Positions 16,610 to 23,907 of a stretch of 41,035 bases of DNA are shown here, in pieces. Source of the stretch: an uncultured Muribaculaceae bacterium (GTDB lineage: Bacteria > Bacteroidota > Bacteroidia > Bacteroidales > Muribaculaceae); contig CAJTYC010000013.1 in the NCBI GenBank assembly GCA_910584185.1, forward strand, positions 1-41,035, in the 5' to 3' direction. Made by a program: the position numbers and the translations under genes. The notes beneath the pieces are model-generated. The model had not been told where the DNA came from. It saw only the letters and a list, made by a program, of their open reading frames with translations, and ran no database searches. Every line of letters starts with the position of its first letter. The stretch's first letter is position 1.

Positions 16610-19169
16610 GTCTTCGTTTATTTTACGAATCTTTATATTTGCTCTCATATTTGCATCTGCGTTGGCCGATGCGCTCGCTGCCCCCACGTCGGCTCCGCGC
16701 CGACGTGTAGTCGGTGTCGTCACTGATTCCGTAACCGGTGAGCGGCTGCCTTTTGTCAACGTATACTGCAAATCGCAGAAAAAAGGGGTGACTACCGACC
16801 TCGATGGTGTGTTTATTCTTACAATTCCGGTCGGCTCGGAACTCGAAGTCTCTTCGCTCGGTTATGCCGCGCAAAAGAAGTTATCGGCAGCCGGGAGCGA
16901 CACGCTGCGCTTCTTCCTCTCTCCGGCTACTGCCGAACTCCAGGAAGTTGTGGTCAAACCCAAGAAGCGGAAGTATTCGAAGAAAAATAACCCGGCTGTT
17001 GAACTGATGAGACGCGTACGTGCCGACCGCAAATTGATTGACCCTACGAAGTCGGAACATTACAGCTATGATTCGTACGATAAGATTGTTCTCGCCCTCA
17101 ATAATTATAAGGGTTATATTCCCGGCGATGACGGCAAGGTGAAGGGTAAGTTCAAGGCGATTGCCGAACTGGTCGATACAGGTGTGTGGACGGGCAAACG
17201 TATTCTCGACATCTCGCTCAAGGAAAAGGTCACAACGCGCCTCTTTACCGAAGGAGGTGCCGACAAGACTGTGGTCAGGGCAAAGCGAAGCAATGGCATC
17301 GACAAGAATTTCGATGAAAATTACACTCGTGTTATTTTCGAGGATTTTATGCGCGAAGTGGATGTGTATGACCATGATATCGCGGTGATGCGTAGCCGGT
17401 TCGTCAGTCCGCTTTCTCCAATATCTGCCGATTTTTACATGTTTCATCTCGAAGACACTGTGATGATCGGTAACGATCGCTGCGTCGAACTCTCGTTCGC
17501 TCCTCATAATGCTGAGTCCAATGGCTTCAATGGCAAGCTCTACGTCCCGGTAAATGACTCAGTGAAGTGGGTGAGGCGAGTCATGATGCGCCTGCCCAAG
17601 GCCGCCAATGTCAATTATGTTGACAATATGATGTTGAGTCAGACTTTCACACGCGATTCCTTAGGATTTGTGCATAAGACTCTCGATGACATGATTCTTG
17701 AGCTGACCCTTGTTGGCTCTTTCGGTCAGGCTTATTTGTCGCGTCAGTCAAGATATGATAATTACTCTTACTCCCGCCGTCATGATCTGGAAGATTTCTA
17801 TTCGAAGATTGGAGGCATGTTTGAAGTGGAGGATGCCGCCGGTCGCACCCCTGAATTTTGGCAACAGGCTCGTATGTTGCCGCTATCGAAGGCTGAATCG
17901 TTTCTTGCAGTAGATGAATCTCCATATAGAAAGATTCCTTTGCTGAAGTGGACACTCGCGGCCGTTGAACTTTTTGTGAAAGGTTACGTGCGCACGGGCA
18001 AGCAGAGCAAATTTGACATTGGGCCGATAGATACGTTTGTGAGTAATAACGGTCTTGACGGTTGGCGTTTCAGTGTAGGAGGCATGACCACTGCCAATCT
18101 CAGCAAACATCTGTTTGCGCGTGGTTTCGTGGGGTATGGCATTGATGACAAACGGGTTAAATATAGCGCTGAACTTGCATACAGTTTCAAGCCAAAGAAG
18201 TATCATTCTTATGAGTTTCCTGTAAATGGCTTCCGACTGATTTATTCATATGATACCAACGAGTTAGGTCAGAATTATGCCATAGGCTCGATGCGCAACC
18301 TGCTCAACTCGTTCAAGCGTATGAAGGGCCTTCTCTCAACTTATCAGACACTCGCCCAGCTTCAGTATCAGATTGAGTGGAGAAATAACCTCTCGCTTAA
18401 GGCCACGTTGCAATATCAGCGTCAGGAATCTTCGAAATATGTTCCCTTCTTGCTCCCGGACGGAACTTCTGTCAATGCTTATACTCAAAACAGCTTGAAA
18501 GTCGAGCTGCGTTATGCCCCCGGCGAAAAATTCATGCAGACCAACAGCTCGCGCCATAACATCAATTATGACGCGTTGGTGCTGATACTTTCTCACGAGA
18601 TTGGACCTAAGGGCTTGCTTGGCTCCGCGTTTACGCTCAACCGTACGGAATTTGCCGTGAAGAAGCGCTTTTGGCTTTCTGCATTCGGTTATACGGAATT
18701 CTTGGTAAAGGCCGGCAAACTCTGGAATCAGGTGCAGTTCCCGGCTTTGTTGTGGCAAAATGCCAACATCTCTTACACCATAAGGCCGGAGTCTTTCTCC
18801 TTGCTCAATCCGATGGAGTTTGCAGTGGACCAATATGCCAGCTTATTCTTTACATATAATTTGAATGGCCTTATCTTCAATCGTATACCGTTGATTAAAA
18901 AGTTGGGTCTGCGTGAGGTGTTCACCTTCAATGCCTTTATGGGGAGTCTGACGAAGAAGAACAACCCGGCCCTTCACGACAATCTTTATCAGTTCCCCTA
19001 TGGCGACAACACCAGGCTGATGGGCAAGACACCATACATGGAGATAGGGGTAGGCATAGCCAATATCCTGACCTTCCTGCGCCTCGACTACATCTGGCGC
19101 CTATCCTATCGCGACAACCCGTCAGCCCCCAACTCAGGCCTCCGCTTCTCCTTCCAATTCGGCTTCTGA
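16608..19169 (+). CDS. DUF5686/carboxypeptidase-regulatory-like outer-membrane protein
   Basis: An 853-aa exported protein. A signal peptide covers residues 1-24. A CarboxypepD_reg-like beta-sandwich (about 33-105, VVGVVTDSVTGERLPFVNVY) follows, as in TonB-dependent receptors, then a long middle region and a C-terminal beta-barrel with alternating aromatic strands ending FSFQFGF, the classic terminal Phe of outer-membrane proteins. There is no TonB plug domain, so it is not a SusC-type receptor. The family is widespread in Bacteroidetes and its role is uncertain. The gene is monocistronic, and its TGA stop is the first triplet of an 18-bp tandem repeat. Confidence 0.85.
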   Translation: MSSFILRIFIFALIFASALADALAAPTSAPRRRVVGVVTDSVTGERLPFVNVYCKSQKKGVTTDLDGVFILTIPVGSELEVSSLGYAAQKKLSAAGSDTLRFFLSPATAELQEVVVKPKKRKYSKKNNPAVELMRRVRADRKLIDPTKSEHYSYDSYDKIVLALNNYKGYIPGDDGKVKGKFKAIAELVDTGVWTGKRILDISLKEKVTTRLFTEGGADKTVVRAKRSNGIDKNFDENYTRVIFEDFMREVDVYDHDIAVMRSRFVSPLSPISADFYMFHLEDTVMIGNDRCVELSFAPHNAESNGFNGKLYVPVNDSVKWVRRVMMRLPKAANVNYVDNMMLSQTFTRDSLGFVHKTLDDMILELTLVGSFGQAYLSRQSRYDNYSYSRRHDLEDFYSKIGGMFEVEDAAGRTPEFWQQARMLPLSKAESFLAVDESPYRKIPLLKWTLAAVELFVKGYVRTGKQSKFDIGPIDTFVSNNGLDGWRFSVGGMTTANLSKHLFARGFVGYGIDDKRVKYSAELAYSFKPKKYHSYEFPVNGFRLIYSYDTNELGQNYAIGSMRNLLNSFKRMKGLLSTYQTLAQLQYQIEWRNNLSLKATLQYQRQESSKYVPFLLPDGTSVNAYTQNSLKVELRYAPGEKFMQTNSSRHNINYDALVLILSHEIGPKGLLGSAFTLNRTEFAVKKRFWLSAFGYTEFLVKAGKLWNQVQFPALLWQNANISYTIRPESFSLLNPMEFAVDQYASLFFTYNLNGLIFNRIPLIKKLGLREVFTFNAFMGSLTKKNNPALHDNLYQFPYGDNTRLMGKTPYMEIGVGIANILTFLRLDYIWRLSYRDNPSAPNSGLRFSFQFGF

Positions 19170-19230
19170 CATTCTTCAGGATCTTGATATTCGTCATGCT
19201 CTTGACATTCCTCATGCTCTTGACATTCTG
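19167..19230. repeat. 18-bp tandem repeat, about 3.5 copies, starting at a stop codon
   Basis: Units start at 19167, 19185, 19203 and 19221 (partial), pattern TGAYATTCnTCAnGnTCT. The first TGA is the stop codon of the outer-membrane protein gene. The copies diverge at 1-4 positions. Confidence 0.75.
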
Positions 19231-19233
19231 CAG

Positions 19234-19355
19234 ACGTCGGCGGCGCCTCCTTTCCCCCCAGTGCGCGATGCAACGTAGCTTGACAGGGATATAATGGACA
19301 TTAACGTTCGCAGACGTTGCTTCGCGCACTGGGGGAGAGGAGGCGCCGCCGACGT
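19234..19355. repeat. GC-rich inverted repeat, 42-43-bp arms (copy A of modular repeat family)
   Basis: Arms 19234-19276 and 19314-19355 are inverted copies with two mismatches and one single-base gap, around a 37-bp AT-rich centre. Each arm begins ACGTCGGCGGCGCCTCCT and contains CAGTGCGCGA. Parts recur at 22582 and 40938. A decayed third module (GCGAAGCCACCG) follows at 19376-19387. There is no T-run after the stem, so it is not an ordinary terminator. Confidence 0.8.
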
Positions 19356-19410
19356 AATATAATGAAAACCGCAACGCGAAGCCACCGAGAGAGTAACCAC
19401 AGGCGACAAC

Positions 19411-19558
19411 AACGCGAAGCCAATTTCCTTTAATTCCTTGATTCCCTCGTGAAAACACTTTCCCCAAAAGAAATAAAAAGAGAATAGAGTTTCAATAAGA
19501 ATCTCAATATATTCTGGCACAAGGAAAACAAGGAATTAAAGGAAGTTGGCTTTGCGTT
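19411..19558. repeat. 148-bp element with about 30-bp terminal inverted repeats
   Basis: 19411-19440 and 19529-19558 are inverted copies with 28 of 30 bases matching. Weaker complementarity continues inward to 19451/19518. The centre (about 65 bp) is AT-rich and codes for nothing credible. It is MITE-like in size and lies 170 bases upstream of the LRR gene. The rest of the gap, 19559-19650, shows nothing I recognise. Confidence 0.7.
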
Positions 19559-19655
19559 TTTGCATACTTTAGAGTCCATAGTGTGTAAATTGTCATATTT
19601 CTATCGCTATTACTGTTTTTTTGCCAAAAAAACTGTAAATATCGTGAAATAAAAT

Positions 19656-19663
19656 TATATTTG
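19656..19663 (+). promoter_or_regulatory. -7 box upstream of the LRR protein gene
   Basis: TATATTTG, a full TAnnTTTG match, with a weak -33 candidate (ACTG at 19632-19635) at the right 20-base spacing. It predicts a start near 19670 and a leader of about 60 bases. It would serve both secreted-protein genes. Confidence 0.4.
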
Positions 19664-19728
19664 CGGCAGTTGCAGTTGCTATATGAGAATCATAGTTCGT
19701 AATCCAAGAAATCTAATAATACACCAAT

Positions 19729-21516
19729 ATGAAGAAAGTTTTACAATACTTAGTGTTGGCCATAGCGCTAACTTCGTCGCTCATGCAAGTGCATGCGCAG
19801 TACGATGATTATTCAGATCATTCCGATTTCAAGGTAGACGGAATACGTTACAGAATAGTAGATGGTGACGCAATTGTCACATTCGGCCCTTACGATATCT
19901 TAGCGTGCATGGGTGGGACTATTATAGGTGCCTGTCCTAACGGATATGAGGGTGACGTAGTAATTCCTGAAACGGTAACGTATGAGGGAGTGCAGTATAA
20001 TGTGACCGCAATTGACGAGATGGCGTTCTATGCGTGTGAGAATCTGACATCAGTAATCATGCCGTCATCAATAATATCCATCGGAGAATCTGCTTTTTTC
20101 GACAGTAATGAGATTAAGGAGATTGAATTGCCGGAGTCAATGCGCAACCTCGAGCATTTTGCTTTTAGTCATTGCGATAAATTGGAGTCTTTAATATCGC
20201 CGTCCTCAATAAGTTGGATAGGTAGTGGAGTTGTATATGAGTGTAAAAATTTGAAATATATAGAGATTCCTGATCCTGATTCGGGAATCGATATTGCGCT
20301 AAATGCGTTTGATAAATGCCCCGAATTAGAGAAAATAAAAGTACTATCTTCAGATCCGTCGAAATTTAAAGTATATACAGATGAGTTTTTGGGAGTAAAC
20401 TATGACAAATGCGTCCTATGTGTACCTTTCGGTGCGGCAGCCGCATATAAAAATACAAACTTGTGGGGAAAGTTTAAGACAATAAAGGAAATGCCTTGTA
20501 GCCCGATGCTCGAAAATGGCAAGGAGTGGGGGTATGTCAATTATTATGATAGATCAGACTATCACTTTGATAGCCCAATGGAGTTTTATAGGCTTTGCTG
20601 TGGGCCCAAGGTTAGTGTTGATGGCGTAGAATATACCGAGATTCTGAAATACAATAGTTTCTCTTTGCCTGAAAATCCCGAGACCGTGGCCGTCATGCGA
20701 GAGGAAAATGGAAGGGTCTATATCCGTTATTCTAATGATTTCAAAAGAGGAGATAGCCATTTCGACCTTTTCCCACAATATAATTGTGAAGGTGAATTTC
20801 TGATTTATGATTTCAATATGGAAGTCGGAGATGTAATGACTTTGGATTATTTCAGCGAGAATCCCGATAATGTATCCTCTGAGGAGACTGTTTATCTGAG
20901 GTGTGTCGAAACCGGTGTGGTAGATACGGAGTACGGTAAAAGAAAATTCCTTAAGTTTGATAAGTCTGCCAATTTCAATTCTGATTATTGGACTTCTTAC
21001 GAGTACTTGCTGGAGGGTGTAGGCCCGTTAGGAAATTGTGATTTTACAGTTCCGTATAGAGCCGATAACCGCGCTTCCATGTCAAAAGGCTCTTCGTTTG
21101 ATGATATGGATTTGCTCTATATGCGCAAGTTGAATGAAAAGGATGCCGAAGGAAATCAATATAGGGGAGACTTGGTATACAAAGCTGCAAATTATGATGT
21201 CATGGGTATTTATGACCCTTCAGAGTGGCATTGGCCGGCTTCTGCCGAAGGAGAGGTGCTGACAAAATCTACCAAAGACACTATGGCAATGCCCGACTTG
21301 TCGATATATTCAAATTTTACAGGAGAGTTCAAGTCGGATAATGGTGTGATTACAGAGGTGATTGTACTGGATGTTTTAGGTCGTGAACTGTCACATTTCT
21401 ATCCCAATGATACGCAATTCAAACTCGACATGTCTGACATGAAGGAAATGATGAAGATAGTGACTGTCCGCACCGAAAACGGTCAACGGAGTTTCAGATT
21501 AAATAATATTCTTTAA
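19729..21516 (+). CDS. secreted BspA-type leucine-rich-repeat protein with C-terminal unknown domain
   Basis: A 595-aa exported protein with a signal peptide cleaved near residue 23 (VHA|QYDD). Residues about 70-250 are BspA/TpLRR-type repeats (ITAIDEMAFYACENLTSVIMP-like units), ending with the usual VPFGAAAAYKNTNLWGKFKTIKE cap. Residues about 255-510 form a domain I do not recognise (MLENGKEWGYV ... YDFNMEVGD ... ETGVVDTEYGKRKFLKFD), which recurs in the next gene. The last about 70 residues (VIVLDVLGRELSHF ...) resemble type IX-style C-terminal sorting domains. BspA LRRs often bind host or matrix proteins. The base composition is more AT-rich than that of its neighbours. Confidence 0.82.
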   Translation: MKKVLQYLVLAIALTSSLMQVHAQYDDYSDHSDFKVDGIRYRIVDGDAIVTFGPYDILACMGGTIIGACPNGYEGDVVIPETVTYEGVQYNVTAIDEMAFYACENLTSVIMPSSIISIGESAFFDSNEIKEIELPESMRNLEHFAFSHCDKLESLISPSSISWIGSGVVYECKNLKYIEIPDPDSGIDIALNAFDKCPELEKIKVLSSDPSKFKVYTDEFLGVNYDKCVLCVPFGAAAAYKNTNLWGKFKTIKEMPCSPMLENGKEWGYVNYYDRSDYHFDSPMEFYRLCCGPKVSVDGVEYTEILKYNSFSLPENPETVAVMREENGRVYIRYSNDFKRGDSHFDLFPQYNCEGEFLIYDFNMEVGDVMTLDYFSENPDNVSSEETVYLRCVETGVVDTEYGKRKFLKFDKSANFNSDYWTSYEYLLEGVGPLGNCDFTVPYRADNRASMSKGSSFDDMDLLYMRKLNEKDAEGNQYRGDLVYKAANYDVMGIYDPSEWHWPASAEGEVLTKSTKDTMAMPDLSIYSNFTGEFKSDNGVITEVIVLDVLGRELSHFYPNDTQFKLDMSDMKEMMKIVTVRTENGQRSFRLNNIL

Positions 21517-21526
21517 ATATCGCCCT

Positions 21527-22579
21527 ATGAAATTTAGATTTACATTTATTCCGGTTATTGTTTTAGTCGCATCTGTATGGCAAGCCAATGCTGATGAATT
21601 TGTACCGTTGCTTGAGAATGAGAAGGAATGGGGGTATGTGGAATACGTTCCGAATGCTGAATCAAATCCCAATTCTTATGTCGATTATTATCGTCTGCAA
21701 TTGTCGGGGACATGTGATGTCGGTCAATTCTCATATAAGAGGGTAAAGACAGATTCTTTTTTTGGCAAAGCCGAACAGCACCACATAGCTCTTATGCGGG
21801 AGGATGGTGGAAAGGTTTATGCAAGGTATACGGAGGATAGTAAACTCGATCCGTATAATTATTATTCTCCGGGTGAAGAATATCTGTTATACGACTTTTC
21901 TATGCAGCCCGGTGAGTCAATCGAATTGGCTAAAAGCGCAGGTGACATGCAAGGCATTGTTCTGAAATGTATCGAAACCGGAGAAGTGGATACGGAGTTG
22001 GGTAAGAGAAAGTATCTTAAATTTGACCGTACAGTTAATGAGACTACCCGCAGATACATGACATTTGATTATATCGTGGAGGGAATAGGCCCGGTTGGAA
22101 ATGGCACAATGGCTGTGCCTTACAGGGCAAGTGTGGATGGAGCTGCCTCAGATTTTCCTGAAATTGATTTTCTATATCAACGGCAAATTTTGCCGGAGGT
22201 GAACTTTGAGAAGCCACAAGGAGAGATGCTTTATGTGTCCCCTCTGTTTGAGGTCAAGGGTCTGTATGATCCTTCCGTGTGGTTCTGGAAGAGGATTTGC
22301 GAGTCACCTCATTATGCATCTGTAGCTGAGACAAAGCGAGATTCATTCGGTAATTCAGGTATAACACTTCAAGGCAAAGGAATCAGCAATAACACCATAG
22401 AGAGTGAGTCGGAAGATTTGACCGAAGTGACGGTCTTCGACACAATAGGAAAGATGTTGGCGAACTACCATCCGAACTCGCGAAAATTCAGTCTCGACTT
22501 GTCAGACTTTGACTCCAAGATTATAATAATAAGAGCCTCAACAGCAAAGAGCACCCGTTCTTTCAAGGTGATGTTATAA
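21527..22579 (+). CDS. secreted paralogue of the unknown domain of the LRR protein
   Basis: A 350-aa protein with a signal peptide (about residues 1-22, ending WQANA). Most of the mature part aligns with residues 255-595 of the preceding protein: LLENEKEWGYVEY, YRLQLSG, VALMRE-like HIALMREDGG, LLYDFSMQPGES, CIETGEVDTELGKRKYLKFDRT, EGIGPVGN and a similar C-terminal VTVFDTIGKMLANYHPN segment. It lacks the LRR part. It starts 10 bases after the upstream stop, so the two form an operon, probably from a tandem duplication with gain or loss of the LRR domain. Function unknown, likely surface-located. Confidence 0.8.
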   Translation: MKFRFTFIPVIVLVASVWQANADEFVPLLENEKEWGYVEYVPNAESNPNSYVDYYRLQLSGTCDVGQFSYKRVKTDSFFGKAEQHHIALMREDGGKVYARYTEDSKLDPYNYYSPGEEYLLYDFSMQPGESIELAKSAGDMQGIVLKCIETGEVDTELGKRKYLKFDRTVNETTRRYMTFDYIVEGIGPVGNGTMAVPYRASVDGAASDFPEIDFLYQRQILPEVNFEKPQGEMLYVSPLFEVKGLYDPSVWFWKRICESPHYASVAETKRDSFGNSGITLQGKGISNNTIESESEDLTEVTVFDTIGKMLANYHPNSRKFSLDLSDFDSKIIIIRASTAKSTRSFKVML

Positions 22580-22581
22580 AA

Positions 22582-22692
22582 ACGTCGGCGGCGCCTCCTG
22601 TTTATCAGTCGGCGGTCGTCGGCAGCGCCTCCTCCCCAGTTCGCTATGCAACGTCGCGAAGCCACCGGGAGGGAGGAGCCTCCGGCGACGAC
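22582..22692. repeat. GC-rich modular repeat (copy B)
   Basis: 22582-22599 is identical to the start of copy A (ACGTCGGCGGCGCCTCCT). A second diverged start module follows at 22619-22655, with CCCCAGTTCGCTATGCAACGT. Then comes a third module at 22655-22692 (CGCGAAGCCACCGGGAGG ... GGCGACGAC), which appears inverted in copy C. It begins 3 bases after the stop codon of the secreted paralogue. Confidence 0.75.
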
Positions 22693-22722
22693 AGTAGACA
22701 ACAATAGACAACAACAATGAAA

Positions 22723-22752
22723 CAGGGACACAGCATAAGCTCTGTGTCCCTG
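22723..22752 (-). terminator. stem-loop downstream of mlaD
   Basis: An 11-bp perfect stem, CAGGGACACAG (22723-22733) with CTGTGTCCCTG (22742-22752), 8-base loop. On the minus strand it is followed by TTTCATTGTTGTT, a modest T-rich tail. It probably ends the udk-lptB-amidase-mlaD transcript. Confidence 0.55.
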
Positions 22753-22848
22753 TCGCGATATAACATCCTTTCTACTGTTATGCCATATCTTTGTATGTTT
22801 GCTTTAATGAAACAGTTTTAATGAAACAGTTTTGATAAAAATGCTGAA

Positions 22849-23751
22849 TCAAAGCAGCTTGATAGATATGTAGCGCTTCGGATTTTTCTTTATGTCTACC
22901 ACAAGCGAATCTATATTGGCAGCCACGCGGTTGAGCTTGTTGTAGAGTTCCGGGTCGTTGGTGAGCTGACCGAGTGTCGATGATGTGCTGTTCAGTTGAT
23001 TTGAGAATTTCTGGAGATTATCCGAAATCTGATATACATTGTCCATCGTGGTGGCCAGCGGCAGTTCTTTAATTGTCTTCGACACTCCCACAAGGTTCAG
23101 GCAGAGTGAGTCTATCTTCACTGTGGCGTTTCGTGCGTTGCGCATCACTGCCGGCACGTCTGTGCGCATCGTCCTGTCAAGTCCGAGTGTGGCACTTTCC
23201 ACATTGGCCGTTATGCCGTCGAGTCTTCTTATCGATGCCGTCAACGCCGGGTCGGCCACGAGTGTGTTGAGATTCATCAGCAATGAGTCCACTCGCGGAA
23301 GTATGGTGTTGACTGCCGGCATAACATTGTCTGAAAGCGCATCCATTAGCCCCGGCACAACCTTTGTCGGAATCTCGCTACCCTTGGCAAGCATACTCTG
23401 GCTCTTGCCCATCTTTATGTCGATATAGCCACCTCCCATAAGTGTTGAAGACAGCACGGCATAGGAGTCATCGGGCACTTTGAGTTTCTTATCTACTGCA
23501 AGAAGCACCTTCACTTTGCCGGGATTGTCGAAATCGTAAGTGATGTCGCGCACTTTGCCCACCTTGAAGCCATCTACCGACACCGGTGCCGATACCTCGA
23601 GGCCGTTGACATTCTGATAATAGACATAGTAGTAATTCGAAGGACTCAACATGTTGATTCCCTTGAGATATTCTATGCCGAAATATAAAATCACGAGAGC
23701 GCATATCACCGATATGCCGATTATGAACTCTTTGTTTACAAGTTTCTTCAT
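22849..23751 (-). CDS. mlaD: MlaD/MCE-family lipid-transport substrate-binding protein
   Basis: A 300-aa protein anchored by one N-terminal helix (residues 8-26, FIIGISVICALVILYFGIEY). An MCE domain follows (about 38-115, YYYVYYQNVNGLEVSAPVSVDGFKVGKV), then a long helical C-terminal part. It forms the periplasmic lipid-binding ring of an Mla-type ABC system that moves phospholipid between the membranes. Its likely partners MlaE and MlaF are encoded 3.6 kb away on the other strand. It lies downstream of the amidase gene (156-base gap) on the same strand. Confidence 0.9.
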   Translation of the reverse strand: MKKLVNKEFIIGISVICALVILYFGIEYLKGINMLSPSNYYYVYYQNVNGLEVSAPVSVDGFKVGKVRDITYDFDNPGKVKVLLAVDKKLKVPDDSYAVLSSTLMGGGYIDIKMGKSQSMLAKGSEIPTKVVPGLMDALSDNVMPAVNTILPRVDSLLMNLNTLVADPALTASIRRLDGITANVESATLGLDRTMRTDVPAVMRNARNATVKIDSLCLNLVGVSKTIKELPLATTMDNVYQISDNLQKFSNQLNSTSSTLGQLTNDPELYNKLNRVAANIDSLVVDIKKNPKRYISIKLL

Positions 23752-23907
23752 AAATTGTATGTCTACGCGTTTGTTATTCTGGTTCTACTTCTTTCCTCAA
23801 TCGTCCTATCTCTATCCTTGTCGGCTTACTGCCTACTTTGTCACAACAATCACAACGCCGATTGGGTTTATATCATCTTTGCGGCATTGTTATTGTCGCT
23901 GTTGAGT

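Noticed and set aside
19234..19355. Ordinary intrinsic terminator
   Set aside because: The arms are 42-43 bp with a 37-bp centre and no T-run follows on either strand; the module also recurs elsewhere as a repeat.
18937..19467. 176-codon minus-strand frame with repeated NVKSM residues
   Set aside because: It is produced by the 18-bp tandem repeat and the GC-rich inverted repeat; not a protein gene.
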